Origin: Diphasiastrum complanatum | Lineage: Eukaryota; Streptophyta; Lycopodiopsida; Lycopodiales; Lycopodiaceae | Direction of reading: 5' to 3' | NCBI GenBank assembly: GCA_029204225.1 | Contig: CM055095.1 | Coordinates: forward strand, 42,866,223-42,930,222 | DNA length: 64,000 nt | Shown: piece after piece, positions 33,741-45,559 of the stretch | Numbering within the stretch: the first letter of the stretch is position 1 | Layout of the letters: each line of letters begins with the position of its first letter | The notes under the pieces: generated by a model | What the model was told of the DNA's origin: nothing | Databases searched by the model: none | Seen by the model: the letters and a program-made list of their open reading frames with translations, nothing else | Made by a program: the position numbers and the translations under genes

Positions 33741-34122
33741 CAATGCACCCATTCTCTCATTGTAGGTTCAATGGGACCTGGAAAAAAAAGCTAAATGTCA
33801 AGTAAAGCAAAGGCCAGCATATGTTCTAAATGGACATTTTCCTAAATCAGCGAAAACGATAAATATTTAGAGCCTCTAGCATTTGCACCTTTGAAAGATA
33901 TCAGACTTTGAACTTTATCTGCCTCACCAGTATATAGAAACTATTTTGATCACCGTTCAGCCGGACTTTTGGAGCCATCATTGTTGCAGATGGTTTTAGC
34001 TCGCATCCGTTACCGATCTGCCGAGGGCTGTACTAGACAGTCATCTCCACAGATGGCATGAACATGTCGATCACATTTCCAATCACTCTACCAACCACCA
34101 GAGTTTTTACTGACCTTTCCAT
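33741..34122 (-). pseudogene. MFT-like: MFT-like PEBP gene relic (exon 1 and part of exon 2)
   Basis: Exon 1 (34122-33928) starts MERSVKTLVVGRVIGNVIDM, continues FMPSVEMTV, a TAG stop (34035-34033), then YSPRQIGNGCELKPSATMMA, PKVRLNGDQNSFYIL, and ends at a CTG/GTGAGG donor. The length (195 bases) and exon border match FT/TFL1/MFT genes, whose first exon ends after FYTL. Exon 2 (about 33777-33741) has IEPTMREWVH and a donor splitting the Trp codon, also as expected, but lacks the leading MxDPDAP. PEBP proteins of the MFT class act in seed, spore or hormone signalling in land plants. The stop, the shortened exon 2 and the missing exons 3-4 mark a pseudogene. GRVIG, DMF and NGCELKPSA favour MFT over FT or TFL1. 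Confidence 0.82.
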
Positions 34123-34369
34123 AGGTATTGGCTTGTTCAGCTTCTCTCCTTAGTTACAGTCAACAAATTATTCTGAAACAAGTTAATAACCATCTAATTC
34201 CTAGCCGGTCTCCGCAAAATTGATGAGCTGTCTTAAGGGATGAATCAAGAAACTCACCTGCAAGGCCCTATACTGTAGGCAGTCCCAGGAATTTTCAGTG
34301 ACAAGCTAATTCCATTTTTCTCATACAAGCTAAAGTAATGCCTCAAGTGTTCTGCTTGTGGGGACGACT
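34123..34369. other. Upstream of the MFT relic
   Basis: A short stretch with a possible spliced leader (minus strand, donor CAG/GTGAGT near 34259). A minus-strand frame here (KNGISLSLKIPGTAYSIGPC) runs on from the neighbouring Copia fragment, so a regulatory or 5' exon role is not supported. Confidence 0.3.
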
Positions 34370-34510
34370 TCATGCTGATAAGGAGAGCCAAAATTTTATT
34401 GTGATGCATATACAAAATTGAACGCATGTTTGAATGACCTAACCTTTGATGCCATAAATCTTGTAAGTCCTTGTGAAATTTGGAATGGACATGAAATGGT
34501 TTGATGACAA
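34370..34510 (-). pseudogene. Copia gag-pre-integrase fragment
   Basis: Minus-strand text FHKDLQDLWHQRLGHSNMRS matches the LWHxRLGHxN signature before the Copia integrase zinc finger. It is isolated just upstream of the MFT relic and may have helped disrupt that locus. Confidence 0.6.
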
Positions 34511-36429
34511 TCTATGTCAAGGATTTTTCACCGAGTTTAAAAATTACACATGTGACTCACACACCTCTGTGACCCTTTTTCAAGCCATACAAAACTCAAC
34601 TCGTTGAGTAGGAGTGGAACAATGTGACTTCGATCTCAAAAAATCACTTCTAGAACTCTCCAACAATGCAATCACCCTAAGTTGCTAGATCTTGCCCTCT
34701 CCAAAGGAAGGAACCATTGGTACTTTTGGATCACACTCTGCACATGTGCTTCACACACCTCTATGACACATTTTCAGGTCATTAAACACTCAAGAACTAT
34801 GAGTAGGAGTGAAACAATATAACTATGATCTTAAAATCCTATCTAAAACTCTCTAAACCTAGATTGACAATGTTATTTTAAAGTTTTTATCTACAATGGA
34901 AATGATTTGGTGCTCTTTGACAAAAGTCACCAGGTTACGTGCTCTACCTACCTCCAAACAAATGTCAATAACTCAATATAGGTTCAACCATTTTGATTGA
35001 AATCATTTGCACCTAAATCCTTACTCAAGTAGCTTCCAAAAAAGTGCTCACTTGTTTGATTTGGTTCTACCTTAAGATCACAACAAATACTTAAAGTGGA
35101 TGGATCTCACATGTGCCTAATAACAATAGTCCGTATTGTACCTGCAATGAACCAAAAAAATAAACTTTTGCCTGAGTTAGAACAAAAATGCCATTGGAAA
35201 CTAGTCGAGATCACAAAATCCTCTCAAAAGTTGATCTTTTGCTCTCACAAATTTGTATGAAGCACAAAATTGAAAAGCACTTAGATATGGTGCAAGTACA
35301 AGTACAACAACCTCTCACACATGTGGAAAGTACACTTGAAACTCACACACTCCTTTGTACTTCAAATATAGAGGTAATCATTTGGTTAGACTCGTCCTCT
35401 CTCAACATTGATTTTAGCACCAATGCCTTTAACGAAATGGAGAGATCTTGATCATCATCTATGCTCTTAGACTTTCCTTTGATACCATGTCAAAAAATCA
35501 GAGAATAGGACTCAAATAGATCTACAAAAGATCAATAAGAGTGATTGGCAACTTGGTATGTTGATCTATTTCCAAACTAGCATCCAAAACTAGTCTCTAC
35601 TTGACAATTTCTACACATCCAAGCAAGAATAATCAAAGATAATGATCAAAATCCTTCACACATGTGAAGTACAGCCATATATGGCCTGCTAACAAAAAAT
35701 ATGGTTACTTATCAGATCCTAATCATTCATTCACAAAGAACATGCATAGAGAGTTGAAATCACCAAGGTTGCTCCCAAATCAATGTTTCTCATCATTTCA
35801 AAATGGATCCATCATGGATCAAGTACACAATCATCATAATCTCTCTCTAGGCTACTTGCAGCACACGTGGGACAGCTCATTGTACTCATCCATATCCACT
35901 TTAGATAAGGTCCCACTTATTTTGCCACATCATCATTGGTGGTTAGTGTTGACCTTCTAGATTCCTACAAATTAGGAGATAGGTCCTACAATCTAGGAGA
36001 TTTGACATTTGACTTGTATGAAATCTATAAACATTGGATCTAAACTTTTTACATGATATTTCACACATGTGGATCCACATCGATATCAAAGCATTTACAT
36101 TTACAAAGTAAAAATTGTAAAATCTACCAATATGGACCAATTCCATCAATAACGAGTTGAACTTGAACAATCCGTGTGTCTAAAAGTTAATATTGGTCAA
36201 GTTTGATTGCTTCATGAATTATGTTAAATGATAAAGACCAAATCGCATGTTAGGCATCATATTTGAGAAGATTTGAGTGATAGGCATGGAATTCGAGCTA
36301 TTTGAAGCCAAAGTATATCTTGGTTGATTGACATCAAATTCGATCTATCTTGAGTGATAGGAATAATTTCATCCACAAGAGATTGAATTCGAACAATCTA
36401 AATGTCCTAAAATTGAGATCGTTTCATGT
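34511..36429. other. Unassigned, probable retroelement debris
   Basis: About 1.9 kb. Short open frames (for example 35188-35451 and 35664-35960) carry no domain I recognise. A phrase TTTGATACCATGTCAAAAAAT (about 35477) resembles the outer side of a reverse-complemented retroelement primer-binding site. Confidence 0.3.
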
Positions 36430-36790
36430 GCCAAATCCCAAGCTAATAGCAATAACAATGATAGTAAAGGTAAAAGCAAGAAGAGAACAAGACAATCAAG
36501 ATAGCATGTCCATAGAAAGCTACAGATGCAATAAACTTATCAAATCTAATGAAATTCACATAGAATCATAATGAATTTAGGATCTATGCTCTGATACCAA
36601 GAAATGTCGTGCCAAATCCCAAGCAAATAGCAATTTCAAAAGAAGTAAAGGTAGAAGCAAAAATAGTAACATATCCATAAAAAGCTAGAAACACAAGGAT
36701 CTCCATAGAATCTCAATAGAAATGAAAGAAATAGTACATAACAATGCAAATGAGCATGGATTCATGTAGATAAGGCACATGAGATCTAGA
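36430..36790 (-). repeat. Imperfect 180-base duplication with primer-binding-site-like motif
   Basis: GTGCCAAATCCCAAGC at about 36431 recurs at about 36609, and the following 100 or so bases also correspond. Between them, GCTCTGATACCA (36588-36599) is the exact reverse complement of TGGTATCAGAGC, the initiator-tRNA-Met primer-binding site of many plant LTR elements. This suggests a minus-strand LTR on the right, though no LTR partner is seen. Confidence 0.5.
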
Positions 36791-38079
36791 AAAGGACATC
36801 TCCATAGCCCATATTCACAAGGAGGAAGCAAGAAGCTCTCACTTGCAAATGAGCCAAAAGATCCCAAAAGTGATGTCTCTTGCCTAGTTATAGACAATGC
36901 TCTCACTTAACTAAACATAACTATCTTGAGGGATGATTAGCCCTTGTTAAGTGTTATTTAGACTACATTGGGCCCTTATTGGCCTATTATCCTTATTAAT
37001 TACTTTGGAGGGCCTAAAGAGAACACCACCTTGTTATTAAGGCTAATAGCTCTTGTTGGGCCTACAAAGCTTACATTGGATATTATCTTGCATGTATAAG
37101 CATGGATGTACTAAAAGTACATGACAGATCCACGAGCTTGATTATTCTATGTTAAGTCACAGGGATCAAAATCAAGCTATCTTGTGTGTAGACATAAAAT
37201 CGAATCTACTTAAATATCATAAACACAAGCTTACTCTAAGTTGATCAGTCAATAGGCAATCTTTAGCCATATATGAAGTGGTCATAAGCTCGCTGTGTAT
37301 TGAACAAATTCTTCTTGTTAAAGAATTTACAAAACCATTATGTACCTTTTATTGAGGCCACATGGACATAAGACACCATGATTGTTATCCATTTTTTGAG
37401 TTGCTTTAGTATAACATTTCAATTTTGGTACAATGCCCAATAGTAAAACAAAAATTGTAATTTCTTGACGTTCTACTTTTTAACTGAGGGGTGAAATTGA
37501 TGCATATGAAAATGATTTTACCTTTCACCTTAATGTTCGATAAAAAAATAAAAGAACCGGAGATTTGTAACTTTTGGATCAAGGTTGGGGCTACAAATCT
37601 TTGGACACCTTGATTTGACTGTTTAGTTCTAGAAGTTGTGAACATGCAGTCAATGAACATATTATTAATTGCTATAGGGGGCTAATGAAATCAAAGTGTT
37701 GATGCCCATGTTATAAGGATGGTGAAAAAATACTAGCCTATCACCAATTAATGTTAATGAGATGGGAAATATGGGTGGGAGGTTATAATATGTAAGAAAA
37801 CTATTTTATAATTTAAAATGTATATTGGAAATAAAATGATTTCCTATGAAAAATTGAGACACATACAATTTGTAACTAGGGAAAAAAATTTATAATTTAG
37901 AAATGGTAGAAATGTATCTAGGAAAAGAAGGTTTTCCCTAAATGCAATTGATGCACATGCATTTTTTAACTACGAACAAAGCTTTCCTAATTAGAAGGGG
38001 TCCAAATCCACATTTTAGCTAGAAAAAATCATGTGAATCTAGGAAATTTGACATTTTTCCTATCTAGGAACTAATCAGA
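36791..38079. other. Unassigned, possible LTR remnant
   Basis: No coding sequence is supported. The left part may be the LTR belonging to the primer-binding-site motif at 36588. The right edge (about 37860-38080) has short CTAGGAAA/TTTCCTA elements like those at 19010-19210. Confidence 0.3.
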
Positions 38080-38360
38080 AGTTCCTTGTGTGCTACAGAG
38101 GTTTAAATAGCAGTCATTTCATTATATATCCATACATCCAAAGTTTCCTTGGTCTCGAGTTCGAGCCTTCCCTTGGAAACCAAGAAGCATTATATATCCA
38201 TTCCAGAGTTCCTTTGGTCCCAGGTTCGAGCCTCCCCTTGGAAACCAAGAAGCATTATATATCCAAAGCAGTCTGTACTAGCTTCTAAGAATCACAAACA
38301 AGAATCCAAAGCAAAATAAAGCCTCTGATGCTCTGCAACAGTCGCTCCTCACAACAATTT
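38080..38360 (+). repeat. SINE copies with duplicated B-box unit
   Basis: Related to 26330-26545 in reverse orientation. A unit containing GGTTCGAGCC (B box, about 38212) or GAGTTCGAGCC (about 38157), then TTGGAAACCAAGAAGCATTA, occurs twice in tandem about 60 bases apart, followed by the common tail CAGTCTGTACTAG and AAGAATCACAAACA. Confidence 0.6.
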
Positions 38361-40635
38361 AAACTCCAAACAGCAAAAGAAGGAAAATTTTGAGGTTCAA
38401 TCTAGATTCCAACGTGGTATATAATTATCTACAAAATCAGAGGTCCTCAAATCCATTTCTCACTTACTTAATTAATGCTTTACTTCTTAATAATTTCTCC
38501 AATGCAAGACATCATACGGGTTTATATGAGATGTCATATAAATTACTACTTGTGTGAATAGACTTGGAATTCGGATAAATTCTGAGGTTAAAGTGTTTCA
38601 ATTTCTTAAACCTAGAATATCTCTTTGTGCATAAATGGATCTCGATGGATTGGTAGTTTCTATCACTCGGGTTGGAAATATTTAAAGGAAAAGTTCTGTT
38701 TGTAATAGAGTGAATCTTTTAGTGAAAGCACTTATTACTGACTTTTCTTGGATTTAGATATTTTCATATATCATCTTTCCAATTAACTTTTATTGAAATT
38801 TATATTTTTTTTAAAAAAGAGGGGTGAAGTGGTTGGATAAAATTCTATTTGGGAATCTGTAGGTTGCATAGTCTTTGGAAGGGAACTAGTCGTGGTATAG
38901 AAATGAGATTTTGATCTGAAAGTAATTTTAGATAGATTTAGAGTAAGATATCTAATTGGTACTTTTTGAATAACATGAATTCACTAGGGATTGTGTGGAC
39001 AATCTGGAACTAGAAAAGATTTGAAATTTGAATCATTATCCATAAGTAGTGTAGTAAAAGGTCAAAGCTAATTCCATTTTGATTGGAATAGAAGTAAGTT
39101 TGATCAACATTTGAGTCTGAGAGTTCTATATTGGGTCAACCTAATCTTAGTTTAAGTACTAAGATTAGAGAGGGGTTGATCTAGTGGGAGAAATTATGTA
39201 ATTAGAAGTAAGTGGGATTGAAAAACTGTTGAGAGTGAATGTTATTTGTCTCAGAGATTTTTCGGATATGTTATTCACTCTTGAGAAATAGAAAATCTTT
39301 TGTAGCTGAGTTACAAGATCTCAATGAGATATGTGAGTAACATATGCGGGTTCTGGAGGAATCTACCAGATAAGAATGTGTTTATGTACTGGGTCATAGT
39401 GAGATTATTCACATATGTGCACAATTAATCTTGTATGAATCTACTGTGTATTCCTAGTTAATAGGGTTATTTGGTGCACTTAACCTAGTCGGCGAACATA
39501 AGCATATGATCAAGTATTGTTTTGACAAATACTTGCAGAGTTAACAAATCTTTGTGTGGAAGATTTATGAATTAACTTATAAATAATTTGGGTAAGGATC
39601 TAAATGTGGTGTCCTACTGGTATAATTGAATTCTTCACCTAGACATTTGAGATTTATGAATCATTGGCAATTAAGTTGAGTAGTTGATTACTCCTGAGTA
39701 AAGTTAATTGGTAAAATGATCAATGTGATGTGGATTCACAAGAAACTGATGGTTTTGATTAATATTGCTTGTAAGACGCATGATTAGTGAATCATTTGGA
39801 TTCATCAGTTAAAATTATGTGCATTGGATATACAGTATTCACGGGATAGAGTATTCCTTAGTTAAGGAATAGACTCGGCTCATTAGTGGTTGTATCCCTG
39901 AGAGCTCAATTAGATAACGAATAATAATGAATCCGAAAATAATAACTGAATTGATTTAGCAAGACTCTGGATATCTAGATTTGATGCTAGATTGTAATCT
40001 AAAGTTTTTTAATTGTATTGAAGAATATTGTCATTTTGATATGCGTTCAGTCTTTAATTACCAGTTGTTTATAGCACGTCAGTTAAAGAATCCTATTTAA
40101 AGAATATTCCTAAATCTAGTATTTTCTTAGTGAAAAGATTTTGGAATGATTCTTATTTTTCCTGAGTTATGTTGGACATATACTCTAGTATTCTTTAAAT
40201 GATTGAGTATAGTTTTGGATTCTAGAAAATTATGATTGTCGAATCATACGAATCTAAATATTTATGATTGACGGATTATAAATAGATACTTACTTATTGT
40301 CAGAGGGTTACAAGGAGTGGTGTTGATGATTATTTCTTTAACTTTGATCTCCTAAGCTAGGTAATATTTCACTCAGTTGGTTCATGTAAGTGTTTCACAT
40401 GAAGGTGATGTTACTATCTTGTGTTGAGAAAATATATCTCTTAGTGTACTTTTCAAACTAGAGTTTGTACTCCAGTGCAGAGATTAACGATTGGAAATAG
40501 GTTTATCTCTGAGTACTCGTTTGATATGAAAGTCAGACTAAGGATAATGATTTTCTTGGTTAATATGGAAAGTTAAAGGAACGGTTCTTATAGTTTTTTC
40601 CTGTTTTGAGGAGCTTCTAAGGATAGAAGCAGTTT
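38361..40635. other. Unassigned, long ORF-free stretch
   Basis: About 2.3 kb without any open frame worth naming. It is followed by a polypurine tract and an LTR-like start at 40649, so it is probably the fully decayed interior of an LTR element (Gypsy-type by the GGAGGAAGAATGTTATG ending). That is inference from the junction only. Confidence 0.35.
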
Positions 40636-41110
40636 AAGGAGGAAGAATGTTATGGCCATATTCAAGACCGGCCCTCCAATATTCGAGATTATTGGTCACG
40701 CCATTATTTAATTCCATGTCAAGGCCGATTTGTGACTAATTACCTTGATAGGACCCAGACACTCTAATTGAGACATATGGAGTATTGCATGTCTGTGTGA
40801 CAGATATAGGCAGGAGGACTGCATGAAGATATGAGACCTATTTATAGTTGACCTGCATGGGGGTTGCATGGTTTGATGCACATGACTACTCTCTATACAA
40901 TGAGGTAGAGATTCTCCCGTTGACATATTGGGGTTTAGGTTACCAGTTTCTCTCTTCTCCTCTTGTCTCACGTGGCATGGCTTGGGGGTTAGATCCAGGT
41001 TTGATCTAGGATTGGTTGGGCGGTTTGGCTCAATAGTCTCTCTTATGGTGTTCTCCTATCCTCATCTTAGGGGTTGTCACTTAGAGTCATTACACTTCTA
41101 CTTTCGATTA
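40636..41110 (+). repeat. LTR-like sequence preceded by a polypurine tract
   Basis: AAGGAGGAAGAA (40636-40647) directly precedes TGTTATGGCC, the usual layout of a polypurine tract and 3' LTR start. A TATA-like tract (CTCTATACAATG) lies near 40890. The LTR is cut short by the Copia fragment beginning near 41112. No 5' partner was found. Confidence 0.45.
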
Positions 41111-41111
41111 A

Positions 41112-41935
41112 TCTGATATGCTTTGGCATTTCAGATTAGGCCATTTGAATTTCAAAAGTATTCACCAAAGTGTCAACTCAGAAACTAGTACAAGATCTAC
41201 CTGTTGTTGACAAGCCAACTTCTCCATGTGAAAGTTGTTTAACCAACAAGTATGCAAGAAGCTCGTTCTTTTCTAACTTAGTTCATACTTCCAAGGGCCT
41301 ACTCGGTCTTATACATAGCGATATATGTGGCCTGATGCGGACTGCTTCTAACGGGGGAGCTCTATACCTCCTAAACTTCATCGATGACTTCTCTCAAAGG
41401 ACTGCAACCTACTTTTTGAAGAACAAATCAGAGGCATTCAAGTTCTTCACACAGGTCAAGGCGTTAAATCAAACTCAAAGGAAGACTAAAATTCTACGCA
41501 CAGATGGAGGGGGAGAATTTATCTCCACAAAATTTAAAGAGTTTTGTAAGGCCAACAAAATACATCAATAATTCACAACAAGATACTCACCTCAGTCCAA
41601 TGGTGTAGTTGAATGGAAGAATCAGACACTTATCGAAAGTGCCAAGAGCATGTTGGCCCATGCCTCTCTTCCGAAGAAATTTTGGGTAGAAGCTGTTACT
41701 ACAGCCGCCTACCTACAAAATCGATCCATCACCAAAGCCTTGAATGGCAAGACACCTTATGAGGTGTGGAAAAGACCAAAATCATCTCTCAAGAACATTA
41801 GAGTGTTTGGTTGCATCGCTTATGCATAAAGCTGGATGACAAAAGCATAAAGTCTATTTTTGTTGGCTACTCCCCATATCACAAGGCATACAAGCTCTAT
41901 AGTCTCGAAACAAAAAAATCCTTCACGAGTTGATG
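41112..41935 (+). pseudogene. Ty1/copia gag-pre-integrase and integrase domains
   Basis: Plus-strand text starts DMLWHFRLGHLNFKSIHQ and, after a frame change near 41172, continues CESCLTNKYARSSF (zinc-finger cysteines). The integrase core follows: IHSDICG with the first Asp, YLLNFIDDFSQR, LRTDGGGEFIS with the second Asp, SPQSNGVVEWKNQTL with the final Glu region, and VWKRPKSSLKNIRVFGCIAY. Integrase inserts the element cDNA into chromosomes. Only one stop (41569) and one frame change (about 41826) occur after the first, so this is among the younger retroelement pieces here. Confidence 0.88.
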
Positions 41936-42520
41936 CTCAGCCTCAAATCCATTCAATAATGAGCATCCTGAAAAACCAGAACAGAAGGCTCAAGGGATCG
42001 AAAAATTCAAGATCAAAGTTTACAAAATTTTTCAATACTGGATCGCCTCAAAAAATTCTATAGTTTTTGAGTCAGTGTATATTATTTCGATACTGTCAGC
42101 GGTCTAAATCCGAACCAACGACTTCACGTTGACAGTCGGCCACTTTGTACATGCATTAACTGTAATGAGGTGGTTGTAATAACTGCAACATAAGGTAGTT
42201 GTAGATATTTTGTAAGATATTATCCTAGAATCTTCATCAGAAAACTTCTCTTGATTTTAAGTTCTATTCAAAAAAATAACTAGCGTTATCACACACAACA
42301 ACTGTAAGCTGAAGTTATCACTTCAAGTGATTGTACTCATTGTTTTGATATTAATCAGAGTGCAATCTTTCAGTCCTACTAATGTATCGTTCTTTGTGCA
42401 TTTGTAAATCTTTTGATTTCAATGTTTTGTTGCTAACTGTGGTGCTTCCAATCCACACACCAAGCTCACTCCCAGCTTCTGCTCATTCCCACTAATTTTT
42501 GACACCTTGATCATGTTTTT
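41936..42520. other. Unassigned, LTR-like
   Basis: Follows the Copia integrase. AT-rich with no coding signal, possibly an LTR or leader of a neighbouring element. No terminal repeats could be paired. Confidence 0.3.
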
Positions 42521-43480
42521 TTTTCTCATGATCATGAATGCTCTTAATGTTGTGCTTACCCTTTAGGCCCAAAATGTGTGCATCTCTTGAATTCTTGTGT
42601 TGATTTCATTCTCCTCGTCTTCCATTATTTTTTAAGTATTCTATTTTCTTGAAGCAATATTTCCGTATGTATGTACCTAATCACAAGAATAGCACTTGAG
42701 ATCTTTTTTTCACCTTCTTTCCAAGGTTTCTTCTTCATGCATTCACTTGAGGAGTATTCATGCGATGACTATTCTATATTGCCCACCTAGAACTTCAAGA
42801 TATTGAACCTACTAAACAAGACTACTTCATTTTGGGGTGTCTCCATCTTTCTTGTGATCTCCTCTTAGAGAAGTTTCTCATGACAAAATGAAGGCACAAA
42901 TTTCCTCCATGCTTTCTACTGACATCACTAATGGATCATAACTCTTGGGGATGTTGCTTAGTATGGTGTATAAATATTGATACTTTTCAACAGATGCACC
43001 TTTAGCCTACAACTATTTTTTGATTCCTTTGAGCTTGTGCAGATGAGTCACCATGTTGTCACCAATTTGAATCAACATAGACATTGGCATGTCAAATTGC
43101 CCATCATGCATAGGACCATAAGTAGTTGTACCTCTCACATAGCAAAGAATTGTCTTCACGACCTTCCAATGTGTGCAACACAAAGCCACTATGTTGCTGC
43201 ATGTAAACTTCCTCTTCAAGTGTACCATTTAGAAAAGCGGACTTGATGTCTATCTGATGAAGATTCTATCTAAACAAAGCCGCCAATGCTATCACCATAT
43301 TAAGTGTATTCCATTTCTCTACAAGAGCAAACATGTTCTCGTAGTCAATCCCCTTGCTTTGTGCATGGCCCTAAACTACAAGCCTCACTTTGTATTTCAC
43401 TAAGGTACCATCGGCATTGTACTTCATTTTATACACCCATGACAATTTTCTAGCACAAGTGATTGAAAAGCTCAACAAAC
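42521..43480 (-). pseudogene. Rearranged Copia: reverse transcriptase joined to gag
   Basis: Read from 43480 down: YKMKYNADGTLVKYKVRLVV, then GIDYENMFALVEKWNT and IDIKSAFLNGTLEEEVYMQQ, all from the Copia RT start. An abrupt join then gives KVVKTILCYVRGTTTYGPMH, the RNase H start, with the RT core absent. A second join enters gag at GDNMVTHLHKLKGIKK (about 43050), continuing to the zinc-knuckle region near 42700. The gag part matches 6196-6640. Stops interrupt the frame (for example in RLVV-stop-GHAQ). Confidence 0.72.
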
Positions 43481-43537
43481 AATGGGATGCTCATGATTTG
43501 GTATTGAAGCCTAGAACAATGAGAGGTGAAGCCTAGA

Positions 43538-43725
43538 GAGCCAAACAAAGAAAAGTAGAGTTGGAAAAAGCAGAATCAAAAGAAACACCCAAAATGTGAA
43601 TGGCGATTCAAAGGAGCAAGGAAGCCTTGAGGAGGAACAAAGTCAGGGGGAAGACCTATTAGAGACCACACTGAACACTTCCACAATCTAATAGACAAAC
43701 CAATGAAACCATCTTATCAGATGTT
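43538..43725 (+). repeat. Direct repeat shared with 6036-6190
   Basis: Near-identical to 6036-6190 apart from an added segment around GCAAGGAAGCCTTGAGGAGG. It adjoins the rearranged Copia, as the other copy adjoins a Copia gag. Confidence 0.7.
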
Positions 43726-44091
43726 TGTGTTGATGACAAAAAATCCACCACAGTTTATATCTTTCACCTTGTTCATGGTGCGATTTTTGAAGAATTTCAG
43801 ATCATTCAGATGCAAAATTGGTTAGAAAGTCAACACAACATACAACATTGCCAATGTAGAAAAATCAGCATCTACTCAATGAAAGAAATGCCAACTCAAT
43901 AAGAACTTGATCAAACATCAAATATATGATAAAATGAAGTTGATGTCCATAAAATAATAGTGCCCTACTGTACTTCCCATGTGAATCCAAAAATAACAAA
44001 ATATGAGCATTCTACACACAAGATTGCAAGATAATATCAAGATAGTGCACCAATGGATAGATGAATCCAGAAGAACTCATGTACAAGGATG

Positions 44092-44095
<4 letters not shown>
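43726..44095. other. Unassigned
   Basis: AT-rich sequence leading to the GA microsatellite. No gene is seen. Confidence 0.3.

Positions 44096-44176
<81 letters not shown>
44096..44176. repeat. Microsatellite (GA)n, about 40 units
   Basis: An uninterrupted GA/AG dinucleotide run of about 81 bases. It produces meaningless Ser-Leu repeat frames on the minus strand. Confidence 0.97.
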
Positions 44177-44177
<1 letters not shown>

Positions 44178-44639
44178 ATAATCTGTTCTCCCATGAATTT
44201 ACACTATATATAGTAGATCCATGTCTCCTTTGGACTTTGGTTTCCCTCCAAGAACTTTCTAGACCTAAAATCCTATCAACAACATGACTAGATTCAATGC
44301 ATCTAACATTCAAATTTGAATGTGTCCAGATTCGACCTAATAACTTTCCCAAACTTTCCAAACGTGTTTATTTAAATGCTTTTAGACTAATATAACTTTG
44401 AAAAGTCAAACTCTAAGTCTAATATGCATATTGGCCTAATATTGACAATATGACTAAACTTGACTAAACTAGTTGAAATCTTTCACATTTTATTGGCCAA
44501 GTAGCAAATAGGAGACAATTGGCTTATCCACAAAAACAGCCAAATACAATGCGTTATGCTCAGCCACTTAGCAATATGGTTGAGGAAAATATTAGAAGAT
44601 ATTGGCATTCCACAAAGTAATCCCACCATGATCAGGTGT

Positions 44640-44880
44640 GACATCCAAAACGCTATCTAGCTAGCGAAGAATTTTGAATTTCATGCACGCAAGATGGACA
44701 TAAAAATTAAATATCATTTCATTAGATAAAAGTTGCTATCTAGTGAAATAGCCATGGTGCATTGCAGGATATAAGACCAGCTAGCAACATATTTACTAAA
44801 CCTTTTACTGTTGACAAGATGCTAAAAATGGCAGTACTGGTCAAGTGTGCAGATAAACTAGGACTTAAGAGAGAGTCTTG
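44640..44880 (+). pseudogene. Copia RNase H C-terminal fragment
   Basis: Plus-strand text DIKYHFIRDKLLSSEIAMVH, QLANIFTKPFTVDKML and VLVKCADKLGLKRES-stop matches the end of Copia RNase H (RYHFIRE...QLADIFTKPL...LG). The stop near 44880 is where Copia polyproteins end. Its last 50 bases form the 5' arm of the hairpin at 44815-44939. Confidence 0.8.
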
Positions 44881-44939
44881 AAATAGATATGTCCAGTTTA
44901 TCTGAACACTTGACCAGTACTGCCATTTTTAGCATCTTG
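44815..44939. repeat. Near-perfect fold-back hairpin made from Copia sequence
   Basis: The arm 44815-44864 (from CAAGATGCTAAAAATGGCAG to ACTAGGAC) is matched in reverse complement by 44891-44939. Over about 50 bases I see one mismatch and one single-base gap, with a loop of about 26 bases. Transcription would give a long stem resembling a young microRNA or small-RNA precursor. The arm is coding sequence from Copia RNase H. Whether it is transcribed is unknown. Confidence 0.85.
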
Positions 44940-44944
44940 TTATA

Positions 44945-45559
44945 CGTCGTTTTCATTCGTTAGTCTGTGGGTAGTGAGTCGGGACACACGTCCCCCTTTT
45001 TTTCATAACAAGGACTAAACTTCCATGCAGCGGTACTCTCCAAAATATAGGCTATTTATATGTACTCTACTTTCTCTTCTATGAATAACACTTGCATGCG
45101 AGCTTCTTGGCTAGGTTGGTGTGTGCTCAGCTGACAAATTCTTGTTGGGTTAAGCTGTCGAAGAGGCCATAACATCAATATCAAATTTTTGTCAAAAATT
45201 TGTGAAACAAGCATTTTTCTTGTCCAGGTTTACTTTGTTAAGACATTCAGTTGTCAACAATATATGTCTTTCTCTCACAAATAAGTCATGCACCTGCTTC
45301 ATTCCAATTATTGCAAAATGTTGAAACTCTATTACATTGTGGGTTTTATAATTTTTTTTAGCATGATCTATTCATTGCTTATCAATGAATGCCACAATGT
45401 CTTCAACTCTATTCTCATAATTCCTTTCCTAGTCACAATACAACTTCAACAAAATTGCATAAGTCAAATGAATATGATTTGAAATACTAGTATACAAGGA
45501 ATTATAGTTCTCGATACCCAAGATTTAAATTCAGCTCGTTGTCTAATGGATTAAAAATG
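44945..45559. other. Unassigned, possible Copia LTR
   Basis: No gene is supported. A TATA-like GGCTATTTATATG lies at about 45051, and the position downstream of a Copia RNase H end suggests 3' LTR remains. Confidence 0.3.

Noticed and set aside
44012-44361. Ser-Leu repeat proteins
   Set aside because: They are translations of the GA microsatellite.
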